From Chitinophaga sp. HK235 (GTDB lineage Bacteria > Bacteroidota > Bacteroidia > Chitinophagales > Chitinophagaceae): DNA of 64,000 nucleotides. Where the stretch lies: assembly GCF_018255755.1 (NCBI RefSeq), contig NZ_CP073766.1, forward strand, positions 7,004,501-7,068,500, given 5' to 3'. How positions within the stretch are numbered: the stretch's first letter is position 1; every line of letters begins with the position of its first letter. Positions 9,310 through 18,074 of this stretch are shown piece by piece. Position numbers and translations under genes: made by a program. The notes under the pieces are model-generated. The model had not been told where the DNA came from. It ran no database searches and saw only the letters and a program-made list of their open reading frames with translations.

Positions 9310-10840
9310 GATACCCCAGTATTTGATTGTTTTTTTCTTTTACTACCAGCACTTTGGTGCTGATACGTTCGCCATTCACTGCAGATTCCGAAAATACGTG
9401 AAATTTTACAGATGGCATGGACGTGCCCGTTGGTGTAGCGGGCTGGTGGCCGTTTTTACGGCTGACAAATGTTTTGGCAGCAGATGGCGCATTAAATTGT
9501 TTTTCCCCCAGTAATGAGTACATGGCTGATTCCAGTGCAGGATCAGTGGCCTGTATCTCTTCTGTATGGTGAGGGGTGGAGATAAAGTCGTCCAGCATTT
9601 TGCCTCTGGCTTCCAGGTTGTCGCGTCTGTTTTGTACGGTATTGACAAAGGGCTGTGACTGCCCGTCTGTACTGGGGTCTTTATCGTTGATCACCGGTTG
9701 CAGGGAAGGATCTCCGAGCAGATAGAACTGGGCTGCTGTTTTTAATTCGAATGGGTCGAGTGTGGGGCCCATTTCGTGAAGAAAACGTTGCCGCGCTTCC
9801 AGCAAGGCCCTGCCGGTGGAGGCACCGTTGAGCACATTGATCAGAAAGAACTGCGTAAGGAGGTCGGCCAGGCCCTGGCCGGTTGGAGGACCATAGGCGA
9901 TATTGGAAGCCCCTACAAAGGCAATGGCGTGGTTGAGCAGATAACTGTTGGCCATGCTCATCAGTTTGGCGCCGTTTTTCTGTGGGTCAAACAACTGGCC
10001 GCCATAACAGCATTCCGCTGCCACTACTGTGCCGGCACTCAGTTTCCCGGTGATGGTGTCTGATCGCATGGCCAGCGGGAAATCGCTGGATTTCTGACCG
10101 TAATAACCCGGATTATAGATAGCACCATGACAGTTGATAAAATGGGTTTTAGGCGTCATCTGCTGCGTCCAGTTGGTGCCATTCAGTGAATCAGTACCTG
10201 GAAACAATACCAGGCTGCTGTTATCACCGAAAATGTTTTTCAGGCTATGTTGAGTGGAATCCTGCCAGTCGAAAGTGCTCACCGAAAAATAAGGCCGGTA
10301 TTCTCCGGATGGCAATGGTGTCATTTGCAGAATATCTTTGATCAGCGATCGCAGATAGGCGGGGTCGGTCATGCCTGGAATGTCCGGCAGCCTGCCTACC
10401 ACACGGGTAGGGGCTATGAATTTGCCCGGGTCTGTATCGTAAGTGGCATCACAGGCGTAGGGCAGGTCGCTGGGGATAAGACTGTCAGGATCGTTACCTC
10501 CTGTCAGCAGGTTTTTTAACCGCTGGAATGGAATAACATCCTGGGCTCCCAGCAGCATGATATAGCCGGGAGAGTAGAAGCGGTACAGGTCATCGATCGC
10601 TTTTTTGTGCTGTGCCTCGTCCGCCACATCCGTTATGGGTGTAGACTGACAAGCCTGCATCTGCGCGGCATCATCCAGAAAAATAAGCTGGGTGGATAGC
10701 TGCCTGCCGGCATCAAATGCTTGTAAGGCCTTCAGATCATCCAGTATCTCCTGGTGATGTTCTCCATACTTTTTTTGTAAAGCCGTTTTATTGGTAATAA
10801 TTAGTTTCGTTGTCAGCATATGAATGATCGGGGTTGCCAT
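9290..10840 (-). CDS. C25 (gingipain)/caspase-like cysteine protease, putative effector of the ternary system
   Basis: A 516-aa protein resembling peptidase family C25 of the caspase-hemoglobinase fold. The putative catalytic His is in INCHGAIYN (H238) and the catalytic Cys in AAECCYGG (C277 or C278), about 40 residues later. RgpB gingipain has the same order with a spacing near 33. Further C25-like landmarks are YIMLLGAQDVIPF (about 93-105), VVGRLPDIPG (147-156), FVGASNIAYG (308-317) and FYLLGDPSLQP (372-382). A C-terminal tail of about 135 residues has no known domain. There is no signal peptide and no C-terminal secretion domain, so it is probably cytoplasmic, unlike true gingipains. It is the first gene of the seven-gene operon and has its own candidate promoter. 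The role as effector is inferred. Confidence 0.75.
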   Translation of the reverse strand: MATPIIHMLTTKLIITNKTALQKKYGEHHQEILDDLKALQAFDAGRQLSTQLIFLDDAAQMQACQSTPITDVADEAQHKKAIDDLYRFYSPGYIMLLGAQDVIPFQRLKNLLTGGNDPDSLIPSDLPYACDATYDTDPGKFIAPTRVVGRLPDIPGMTDPAYLRSLIKDILQMTPLPSGEYRPYFSVSTFDWQDSTQHSLKNIFGDNSSLVLFPGTDSLNGTNWTQQMTPKTHFINCHGAIYNPGYYGQKSSDFPLAMRSDTITGKLSAGTVVAAECCYGGQLFDPQKNGAKLMSMANSYLLNHAIAFVGASNIAYGPPTGQGLADLLTQFFLINVLNGASTGRALLEARQRFLHEMGPTLDPFELKTAAQFYLLGDPSLQPVINDKDPSTDGQSQPFVNTVQNRRDNLEARGKMLDDFISTPHHTEEIQATDPALESAMYSLLGEKQFNAPSAAKTFVSRKNGHQPATPTGTSMPSVKFHVFSESAVNGERISTKVLVVKEKNNQILGYREYVSR

Positions 10841-10870
10841 AAATCCTTCATTATTCCTTCATTAAAGTAT

Positions 10871-10900
10871 CAAATGTATTAAATTAAAGGGATAACCAAC
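10871..10900 (-). promoter_or_regulatory. Candidate promoter of the C25-MoxR-vWA operon
   Basis: Read on the minus strand, TACATTTG (10871-10878) matches the Bacteroidota -7 element TAnnTTTG. A GTTGG-type -33 element lies near 10896-10900, giving a spacing of 17-18 bp. The predicted transcript would start near 10865, about 25 nt before the protease start codon. Confidence 0.45.
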
Positions 10901-11160
10901 AGTACTTTCTGCAGTGATCATTATCCCGATAAACGCCATGAGCATAAGGTTTAATAAAGATAATCAGCAGGTATCCCAATAAGCTCATGCACACAAGGCC
11001 ACCTGACGATAACCGGCAGATAATTCCTGTTATCATCCTTATCCAATCAACCCCGGTCACAAAGGTATTCCTGAGAGAATCGGCAAAACTCCTGTTGCAA
11101 TAATGCAGCGTTACTACGCACGGTACTTGCATGGTGAAGAAGTAAAGTGTATTTTGTTCT

Positions 11161-11172
11161 GCAAACGTTTGC
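11161..11172. promoter_or_regulatory. LacI-type operator-like palindrome
   Basis: GCAAACGTTTGC is a perfect 12-bp palindrome centred on CG. With its flanking T it fits the LacI/GalR operator form TGnAAnCGnTnnCA except for the last base. It ends 6 bp before the start codon of the pmoA-like gene, where a bound repressor would block transcription or ribosome entry. No LacI-family gene lies in the window. Confidence 0.4.
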
Positions 11173-11178
11173 TTTGTT

Positions 11179-12420
11179 ATGAAAACAAATACTTATTCCA
11201 CGCCATTACTCTTGCTGGGCTTACTGCTGGCAGTATTCCCGGCCTCCGCACAGGTCATCGCCCGCTATACCGTACAAGCAGGACCAACAGACCGCAACAA
11301 CAGTATTGTTCACATCCGGTTGGAGAACCCGGCTGATGCCACCACCCTGGTAATGGAAGAGGTAACCGGTAAAAAACGTGTGCCTGTCAACGTTAGTACA
11401 GCCGACGGAGAAGTATGGTGGGTCCTCAGCGGACATACACCCGCCGGCACCAAACGTTTTTATGAACTGAAAAAAGGCAGCCGCAAAACTACCACCACGG
11501 CTCTTATGCACATCACAGACAAAAACGGTGCACTTATCCTGCAGGAAGGTGCTCAGCAAATACTGCAATACAACTACGCTACCGTTGAACCGCCAGCCGG
11601 CAGCGATACCGTCTACCGCCGCAGTGCTTTTATCCATCCGCTGTGGGCCCCCAACGGCGCCGTACTCACCAATGCCTTCCCCAATGCCGGACATCGCCAC
11701 CACATGGGCATCTGGAACCCCTGGACACATACCCTCTTTGAAGGCCGCGAAACAGACTTCTGGAACGTACAGAAAAAAGAAGGAAAAGTACGCTTTGTAA
11801 AAATGGAAACGATTACCTCCGGCAACGTATGGTGCGGATTTAACGCCCTGCAGGAACATGTCGCCTTCCTTAAAAACGGTACAGAAAAAACAGCCATCAA
11901 CGAAACCTGGAAAGTACGTGCCTATGCTGCCACCCATCAGGGCCGGCGCCGCTGCTGGGACCTCAGCTCCGTGTTCAGCTGTGCTGGTGACAGCGCTGTT
12001 ACCCTGCTGCAATACCGCTATGGAGGCGGATTTGGTCTGCGTACTACTCCTGCCTTCACCGCTAAAACAAGCGAAATGCTCACCTCCGAAGGCAAAACCC
12101 GTAAGAATGCCGACAGCACCCGCGCACGCTGGGTGAAAATCACCGGTACCACTCCACAAGGCAAAGCCGGCCTGCTCATCATGAACGCTCCCACCAACTA
12201 TGACTCCCCCGAACCACTCCGGGTTTGGCCCGAAGATATGGAAGGCGGCGAGCTGATGCTGAACTATTCTCCTACTAAAATGAAATCATGGAAGATTACT
12301 AACGGCAATGTATATACGCTTACCTATCGCGTAATGGTATACGACGGTGATATCACACCGCAGGAGGCCGAAGAAGCCTGGAAAGACTTCGCTTTCCCGC
12401 CTGTTGTCACAAAAGAATAA
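11179..12420 (+). CDS. Secreted PmoA-like family protein (DUF6807)
   Basis: A 413-aa protein with a clear signal peptide (MKTNTYSTPLLLLGLLLAVF, cleavage after PASA), so it is periplasmic or exported. The core has the DUF6807 signature: HPLWAPNGAVLTNAFPNAGH, then HHMGIWNPWT and ETDFWNVQKKEGKV, with several His residues that could bind a metal or sugar. The family is annotated as methane oxygenase PmoA in databases, but that name is historical and a methane role is not supported. In Bacteroidota these proteins often accompany glycan-degradation genes. A LacI-type palindrome directly upstream would fit sugar control. The gene appears monocistronic. Confidence 0.8.
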   Translation: MKTNTYSTPLLLLGLLLAVFPASAQVIARYTVQAGPTDRNNSIVHIRLENPADATTLVMEEVTGKKRVPVNVSTADGEVWWVLSGHTPAGTKRFYELKKGSRKTTTTALMHITDKNGALILQEGAQQILQYNYATVEPPAGSDTVYRRSAFIHPLWAPNGAVLTNAFPNAGHRHHMGIWNPWTHTLFEGRETDFWNVQKKEGKVRFVKMETITSGNVWCGFNALQEHVAFLKNGTEKTAINETWKVRAYAATHQGRRRCWDLSSVFSCAGDSAVTLLQYRYGGGFGLRTTPAFTAKTSEMLTSEGKTRKNADSTRARWVKITGTTPQGKAGLLIMNAPTNYDSPEPLRVWPEDMEGGELMLNYSPTKMKSWKITNGNVYTLTYRVMVYDGDITPQEAEEAWKDFAFPPVVTKE

Positions 12421-12559
12421 CAGGCAATTTTGCCGTTTCATGCTTTTTACTTTACTTCGCCAGGTGAAGAATTGACCCATCCTTCGGTAACCCCGGAGCT
12501 TTTCCAGGACCAGGCTTTAGATCACCCCTTAGATGTATTGAAAAACTATTTGTAACCAT

Positions 12560-13078
12560 ATGAGAAGTCTACAGGAACTTAAGGCAACTTTAACCGCCAT
12601 CCACGATAAAGATAAAAAGCAGCTATATACAGCCATGATCACCGCAGAAGTAGCGGCGCTGATCTTACTGGCACTGGTGATCAACACCCTGGCAAAAAGC
12701 GGCGCTGAAATACCATTGATCCTGAAATTAATGCTGGGACTAATGGCTGTCGGACCAGTCGTGCCTTATGCCATCATGCTGGTACAAATAGCAAACAGAC
12801 TGCAGAAAATAGATGAATTCACAGACCTCTTAGGTAAAGGAGAAACCATCAGCAACCTCCAGACCTATACTGATTATAAACTGATCCTTCCACTGCGCCT
12901 GATCCGTATAAGACTCTTCCCTATGGAATATGCACAGATTGTAATCGGCCCCGGCAGAAAGACTTTTAAACTACCATTGTCCGAAGAAAATGTACAACCT
13001 TTCCGGGCTTTTGTCAGCAATATTCCAACCGGTACCATTGTAGGAAATAACCCGTCCGCCAACTGGTCTGTTAACTAA
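12560..13078 (+). CDS. Uncharacterised small membrane protein
   Basis: A 172-aa protein not recognised. An N-terminal helix of about 25 polar residues precedes two membrane segments (about 26-46 and 56-76), followed by a cytosolic domain of about 95 residues ending in a polar tail. It lies 30 bp upstream of a DUF3137 membrane protein with the same layout (helix, two membrane segments, soluble domain), so the two probably form an operon and may interact. Confidence 0.6.
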   Translation: MRSLQELKATLTAIHDKDKKQLYTAMITAEVAALILLALVINTLAKSGAEIPLILKLMLGLMAVGPVVPYAIMLVQIANRLQKIDEFTDLLGKGETISNLQTYTDYKLILPLRLIRIRLFPMEYAQIVIGPGRKTFKLPLSEENVQPFRAFVSNIPTGTIVGNNPSANWSVN

Positions 13079-13108
13079 ACAACACTGCCCACAGGCTGTT
13101 ATAACAGT

Positions 13109-14152
13109 ATGAAAACACTCGAAGAATTTAATGCATTTGTAGATCAGCAACTGCAGACTCAGCTGCAGCAACTGGAGACACGACGCCTGGCCGGCCGTGC
13201 CTGGGTACGCCGTATGCGTATCCTCGGCGTATTACCGATGATCCTGTTTTTTATCTTCCTGATGTGGGTCGTGATCCCCCAGGAGGAACATACCAAGGTC
13301 AATTCAACAAGCGTCATCCTTTACCTCGTCGGTGGTATCATCCTCACCCTCGCACTGAGTTTTGGAATTCGCCGCTACATGCTGCAGCAGAAAGGCGCAC
13401 AGGAAATGATAGATTATGAGCAGGACTTCAAAAATACAGTGGTGAAACCGATCGTCGCCTTCATCAACCCAACCTTCACCTATCAACCCCTGAACCATGC
13501 CAGTTACGATGAATTTACGGAAAGTGGCCTCTTTGCGCGAAAAGACTATAACGTCAGCGGGAATGATCAGGTATTTGGCAAAGTAGGAGAGATGAGCTTT
13601 CAATGTTGCGATCTGAAAGTCACCAGTATGCCGGCACTAACCCTGCGCGGACTGGGGCCGGATGTAGTGTTTGAAGGGACCTGGTTTGTGGCACAGTTTC
13701 CCCGTTATTTCAACGCACCAGTGTATATAGTCTCCCGCAGTGCTATGGCTGACAACCTGCTGTCTTCCGGTAATACGGAGGCTGAATATATTGAAACCTG
13801 GAACCTGGGGAAAAAGGTGACTGCCTCTGATACCGCTTTCAACCGGCTGTTTATCGTCTTCGCCAAAGACCCGGATGAAGCACAGCAGCTGCTGACTTCC
13901 GAATTGCAGGAACGTATTATCCGGCTGCAGGAACGTTCGCAGGCACCATTGTTTATTTCTTTTTACAACAACCGTATCTATATCGGTATTGGCCATGGCC
14001 ACGACTACTTTGAAGCAGGGCTGCAGGAATCATTGGCCGACCGGCGGGTACTGACTAATTATTATATGGATTTGGTTCACCTCCTGCAGATAATAGAAGA
14101 CCTGCAGCAGAACGGTCAGATCTGGACATCAACAGCTTTTACCCGCTCCTGA
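13109..14152 (+). CDS. DUF3137 family membrane protein
   Basis: A 347-aa protein with an N-terminal helix rich in Gln and Leu (about 10-30), two membrane segments (about 38-56 and 70-88) and a large soluble C-terminal domain. The region around VFGKVGEMSFQCCDL and FEGTWFVAQFPRYFNAPVYI is typical of DUF3137. The family is often linked to LemA proteins, but no lemA is nearby. The function is unknown. It forms a probable operon with the preceding membrane protein and converges on the orphan gene of the T6SS hcp-vgrG arm, 43 bp away. Confidence 0.75.
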   Translation: MKTLEEFNAFVDQQLQTQLQQLETRRLAGRAWVRRMRILGVLPMILFFIFLMWVVIPQEEHTKVNSTSVILYLVGGIILTLALSFGIRRYMLQQKGAQEMIDYEQDFKNTVVKPIVAFINPTFTYQPLNHASYDEFTESGLFARKDYNVSGNDQVFGKVGEMSFQCCDLKVTSMPALTLRGLGPDVVFEGTWFVAQFPRYFNAPVYIVSRSAMADNLLSSGNTEAEYIETWNLGKKVTASDTAFNRLFIVFAKDPDEAQQLLTSELQERIIRLQERSQAPLFISFYNNRIYIGIGHGHDYFEAGLQESLADRRVLTNYYMDLVHLLQIIEDLQQNGQIWTSTAFTRS

Positions 14153-14195
14153 GGATACAGGTAAAATACGTATAGCCATCTAAGTTAGTGTAGTG

Positions 14196-15566
14196 TTATG
14201 CTTCTTCCTCTTCTTCCTCCAGTATTTGTGGCTGCATCAATGCCTGGACTTTGGATTTTTTCAGTTTATCTACTTCTTCCTTCCAGTCCTTGCCAAATAT
14301 ACGGATCATCCTTTCGTTGATTTCCTGTACGATGGAAGTGAGTTTATTCGTATAGGCGTAGTTGTAATAGTCGGCTGCAATAAAACTATATACTGAAGAG
14401 GTTACCTCATCATCGGTCATGGGAATACCAGATTGGTAGGCCTTTTCCAGCAATGGGTAATAACGGCTGCTGTCTTTGCGCCGGCTGATGTCTACGGCCA
14501 GATACCAGGCCATAACGGCTTGCGGAAGAAACTGATGCTGTTCGGCCAGTACAGCCTGTTGCTGGTACCAGTCGATAGCAGTGGAATAGTTGCGCCTGAT
14601 TTGTGCATAGGCCCCCTGGTAGCCATAAGCCTGTATCAACAGCGACAGACATGCCGCATCTCCCTGTTGTAAGCCCTGTTTGGCAATACGCGCGCCTTTT
14701 TCCAGCAGTTGCGGAAGCAATGGATCACGTTTGAAATTAAATAACATACCCGCATAAGAAAGATGGGCAGTAGCAAATAGTCCTTTATTGCCGCTTCTCT
14801 GCGTAGTGTCGAGCATACGCTGGCCCCAGTAGTGCATACGCTGAAGGTCCTTGTCTTTGGCCGCATTGCCCATTTCAAAAAGACATTTGCGGAAAGATAT
14901 TTCCGGATCGTTGGGATTGCCTGCAGTAGCCAGTTTCTGGATGGCATCGGCCAACTGCAGTGGAATATGCATAGACAGTATCTGTCCGGGAAATGGACGG
15001 TCATTGATTTGCAGATAGTCTTTCCCTACATGATCTACCACAGTGAGTTTTATACCGGCGGGGATACCGGTTTTAAGCAGGCGGGTAAGCCAGCTGGTAA
15101 AGCTACGGGTATCACTTACCTGCCGGGGAAGTAATGCCAGCACGAGTTCCCTGGGCTGATGGGGCAATGCTTCGCGGAAAGATTGTAATAGCTGTAACAA
15201 CAGTTTGTCCTGTGGCTGATAGGAAGATAGCTGCCGGTAAGGAGTGGCATCCCATTGCAGTGTGCTGCCTTTCTCCTGCATGGACTGCAACAATTCGGTA
15301 CTGTTATCGTATGTTTCCAGCCAGTCTTTGATAATGGCTGCGCTAAAGGTGTCTTCGTCGTCAAAAGAGGTCAGGTGGGTGACAAATACTTCATCCAGCT
15401 GCCCATGGGGAGAAGATTCCAGCTTGAAGAATCCTTCGTATAGTCTGGCTTCTTCGGGTTGTATCATAAGGCGTACCAGACGCAGTGTCTCTTTGCCGGT
15501 GACAGCTTTGCGCCAGTGTGACTGTATTTTGTTAATCTCCAGTGCTATCGGATTATGTTCGTTCAT
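14196..15566 (-). CDS. VgrG-linked uncharacterised protein (456 aa)
   Basis: I do not recognise this protein. It is soluble and mostly helical. The C-terminal half has TPR-like helical pairs (for example GLFATAHLSYAGMLFNF, SLLIQAYGYQGAYAQIR and AVMAWYLAVDISRR), and the protein ends in an acidic EEEEEEA tail. The N-terminal half (about 1-200) has mixed alpha/beta character with DEVFVTHLTSFDDEDTF. Its start codon overlaps the vgrG stop by one base (TGATG), so it is translationally coupled to the spike gene. That position is typical for adaptors or chaperones that load cargo on VgrG, or for effectors. The TPR-like part favours an adaptor; this is inference. Confidence 0.65.
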   Translation of the reverse strand: MNEHNPIALEINKIQSHWRKAVTGKETLRLVRLMIQPEEARLYEGFFKLESSPHGQLDEVFVTHLTSFDDEDTFSAAIIKDWLETYDNSTELLQSMQEKGSTLQWDATPYRQLSSYQPQDKLLLQLLQSFREALPHQPRELVLALLPRQVSDTRSFTSWLTRLLKTGIPAGIKLTVVDHVGKDYLQINDRPFPGQILSMHIPLQLADAIQKLATAGNPNDPEISFRKCLFEMGNAAKDKDLQRMHYWGQRMLDTTQRSGNKGLFATAHLSYAGMLFNFKRDPLLPQLLEKGARIAKQGLQQGDAACLSLLIQAYGYQGAYAQIRRNYSTAIDWYQQQAVLAEQHQFLPQAVMAWYLAVDISRRKDSSRYYPLLEKAYQSGIPMTDDEVTSSVYSFIAADYYNYAYTNKLTSIVQEINERMIRIFGKDWKEEVDKLKKSKVQALMQPQILEEEEEEA

Positions 15567-17377
15567 CAGCAGTTGAGGTTTACCATGCCACCGTTAATAT
15601 CAGTGGTCGCGTTTCCGTTGACTTTAATTTTTGTGCCTTCTATAGATACCTGTGTCTCGCCGGTTGTTTGGTGATGCAGCGCGCTCATCTTCATGTTGGC
15701 ATTACTTTTCATGTCATGTAATGTTACTGCGGTAGATTCTATTTTGTCGGCGCCGCTGACAATTTTATTGGATTCATTGTCTACCGTGATTTGTGCAGCC
15801 CCTTCACCGATGATCACTTTTTTAGTGCCTTTCAGATGTATTTCCTTGGAAAGGAACTCTATCTTGTTAGGTGCGTCCACCACAATTTTATCTTCGGTTT
15901 TAACGGTCACCAGTGTTTGTGATTTTACAGTGATATTGCCGGAGCCGTCCATGATCATGGTGCTACCATTTTTATCGGTGACGGTGACGCTGCCGGTGTT
16001 GTCATCCAGCTGAATGAGGTTGCCACTGCGGGTTTTGATGGCCTTCATATTGTTTTGCGCATCGCCATAGCCGCTTTTGGCTTTGCCATTGAATTTACTG
16101 CCCAGTATAAAAGGCATTTCGGCATTGCCACCTTCAAATCCCACTACTACTTCTTCTCCTACTTCAGGTACAAAGTGGAAGCCGGTGCCACCGCCGGCGG
16201 CGGGGGATGCCTGGCGTATCCAGGGACTCATATCATTCTGTTGCTGCCAGAAGAACTGTACTCTTACCCTTCCCAGTTTTTCGGGGTCGTTGTTGTCTTT
16301 CACGATGGCGCTCTGCATATCTGCTTTGGGCACCAGATGCGGATTACTATATGGTGGCACTTTTACATCTGCGGGAATAGCAGTAAAAGAGCAGTAGTAG
16401 TTGCCGGGTGTGCTGGCATGATGTGTGGCGGATATAACGGTGTAGGCGCTTTGTCCGCTGTCGCCTGCAATGCTGATGCGCTGGCCGGGCATGACCGGCA
16501 GCTCGCTGATACCGCTTACCCGTACAAAGGCTGCTGCTGTTGCTTTGCTCTGCACCTCCTTTACCTGTTTGAGTTCATCCTGGGTATAACCGTGATGTAC
16601 AAACGTTTGTTTGCGGGAAGAAGAGCTGTATAGGTCGTCGGAGGCGGCGGCAGACAGGTGCATCAGTGGATGGGAACCGGTTGCTGCTTTCTGTGATTTT
16701 TCGCTCAGGGGAGATGCTTTAAGCATATCATATGACACGTAGTTGATCCGCTGTGGTGTAATGGCAGCTACGGTTTTCAGCTGATGCAGGGTCACATTCT
16801 TAGTGAGCTTTACTTCTTTTTTCTGTATATCACCGATCACCAGGGCATTGCCATCATAATACATCCATTCGCCATAGCGGGCGGATATCCTGGCGAGGAA
16901 GTCGAAGTCTGTTTCGTTGTATTGCACACAGTAAGGCAAGGTTCCTTTGTGGGCCGGTACCACCTGTGTTTTAAGCAGGCTGGAGTTGGCATCCTGTAAG
17001 GCGCCCTGGATCACCTGCTGTAAGGATTGCTGATAAAAGGAGGTGCTTTGCGGCACATCATCGAGCAGGATAGTAGGACTGACGCCTGATACCTGGAATC
17101 CGACAGCGGCGCCATCTTCTTCAAGAACCGCCATGCTGGTAATAAGGCCTTTGAAGCGGAAGTCGTCGAAGCTGATGGAAATGCCTTTGCCTATATATTT
17201 TTCAATGATTTCCTGCTGATAGGAAAGATCGCTGCTTAAACGGCCGGGACGCCATAGAAAACTGAAGTAATGATGGCTGCCGACTGCCTGTTCGAGGGTT
17301 ACATTTTTAAACTCCACCGGACTGGCATAACCTTCTATGCCTATTGTCGATTTGTTCAGAAATTTATCGTCACCCAT
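15566..17377 (-). CDS. tssI: T6SS spike protein VgrG (TssI)
   Basis: A 603-aa VgrG. The N-terminal gp27-like part (about 1-340) includes CVQYNETDFDFLARISARYG. It is followed by the gp5 OB-fold (about 350-430), with DPEKLGRVRVQFFW, SPWIRQASPAAGGGTGFHF and PEVGEEVVVGFEGG. The C-terminal part (about 440-603) consists of short beta repeats such as VTVTDKNGSTMIMDGSGNI that form the trimeric needle. It ends at INGGMVNLNC without an effector extension. No PAAR gene is seen nearby, so the tip protein may lie elsewhere. It sits in the operon hcp, 215-aa orphan, vgrG, 456-aa orphan. Confidence 0.93.
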   Translation of the reverse strand: MGDDKFLNKSTIGIEGYASPVEFKNVTLEQAVGSHHYFSFLWRPGRLSSDLSYQQEIIEKYIGKGISISFDDFRFKGLITSMAVLEEDGAAVGFQVSGVSPTILLDDVPQSTSFYQQSLQQVIQGALQDANSSLLKTQVVPAHKGTLPYCVQYNETDFDFLARISARYGEWMYYDGNALVIGDIQKKEVKLTKNVTLHQLKTVAAITPQRINYVSYDMLKASPLSEKSQKAATGSHPLMHLSAAASDDLYSSSSRKQTFVHHGYTQDELKQVKEVQSKATAAAFVRVSGISELPVMPGQRISIAGDSGQSAYTVISATHHASTPGNYYCSFTAIPADVKVPPYSNPHLVPKADMQSAIVKDNNDPEKLGRVRVQFFWQQQNDMSPWIRQASPAAGGGTGFHFVPEVGEEVVVGFEGGNAEMPFILGSKFNGKAKSGYGDAQNNMKAIKTRSGNLIQLDDNTGSVTVTDKNGSTMIMDGSGNITVKSQTLVTVKTEDKIVVDAPNKIEFLSKEIHLKGTKKVIIGEGAAQITVDNESNKIVSGADKIESTAVTLHDMKSNANMKMSALHHQTTGETQVSIEGTKIKVNGNATTDINGGMVNLNC

Positions 17378-17423
17378 AGTATTCAGGTTTAAAAAAAATT
17401 ATCAATAAAAGAAGTGGTGCCCA

Positions 17424-18071
17424 TCAGTCCCTGGGGTTGACCCTGATGATACCGGTTTTGCTGAGATCAATGCCACTGCCGTTGATCTCTTCCACGTTGA
17501 GGGGAATAAAATATTTATAGGGTTGTTTGCTGGCATCGCCTGAAAATGATGGCCGATAGGTATTATCGCTGAGATGAAAGCCTGCAGCCTGTGTTTCCCG
17601 GTGCCGGTTGTAGTCATCCAGTATCCCGCTGAGGATCCTGTAGCCACCTCTTTGTTCATGGATGACCAGAGGGGCTGCGTCGATATCGTTGTGGATGAAG
17701 CCATCAGAAGAAATATGCTGATGAGGGAGCATGTTCCTTTGGCGCGCTGGTATTGTGGGATGTGTATCCGTTACAGTTGGCCGCATAAGGGCGATCATGC
17801 TGCCTTTGGCTATATCGAGTATGAAGGTGCCTATCTCCTGTGCATATACGCCCAACAGGTTGTTTTGCAGCTGGCAGTAGATGTGGGAGGCAGGTATCAG
17901 TGTTTTGGTGAGGCCGCTGTTAAGCAGTATAACCGGCAGGTGCAGAGACATCGCAGTGAGGCCCTGACTCAGCTGTTGCTGTTCGGTCTGTGAGATGTCT
18001 GACAGGGCACGCTGCAGTGCTGTCAGGATAAACCTGGCCACCACCTTGATGTTTTCAGGAATATGCTCCAT
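17424..18071 (-). CDS. Uncharacterised protein between hcp and vgrG (215 aa)
   Basis: I do not recognise this protein. It starts 3 bp after the hcp stop and ends 46 bp before vgrG, so it belongs to the secretion operon. The N-terminal half is helical (AALQRALSDISQTEQQQ region). The C-terminal half is polar, rich in His, Tyr and Asn, and ends with NGSGIDLSKTGIIRVNPRD. It has no signal peptide, membrane segment or PAAR motif. It could be a tip accessory, an effector carried by Hcp or VgrG, or a chaperone. Position is the only evidence. Confidence 0.6.
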   Translation of the reverse strand: MEHIPENIKVVARFILTALQRALSDISQTEQQQLSQGLTAMSLHLPVILLNSGLTKTLIPASHIYCQLQNNLLGVYAQEIGTFILDIAKGSMIALMRPTVTDTHPTIPARQRNMLPHQHISSDGFIHNDIDAAPLVIHEQRGGYRILSGILDDYNRHRETQAAGFHLSDNTYRPSFSGDASKQPYKYFIPLNVEEINGSGIDLSKTGIIRVNPRD

Positions 18072-18074
18072 GGC

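Larger units (their letters stand above)
10841..11178. other. Divergent intergenic region between the ternary operon and the pmoA-like gene
   Basis: These 338 bp hold the candidate minus-strand promoter at 10871-10900 and, at the other end, a 12-bp palindrome just before the pmoA-like gene. Short open frames here lack homology signals and a good ribosome-binding site. I see no RNA gene. Confidence 0.5.

Noticed and set aside
10884..11132. 82-codon minus-strand frame upstream of the protease gene
   Set aside because: Lies across the likely promoter and shows no domain; its content looks random.
11179..12420. Methane oxidation gene
   Set aside because: The PmoA name of this family is historical. 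A signal peptide and the rest of the genome context do not fit a particulate methane monooxygenase.
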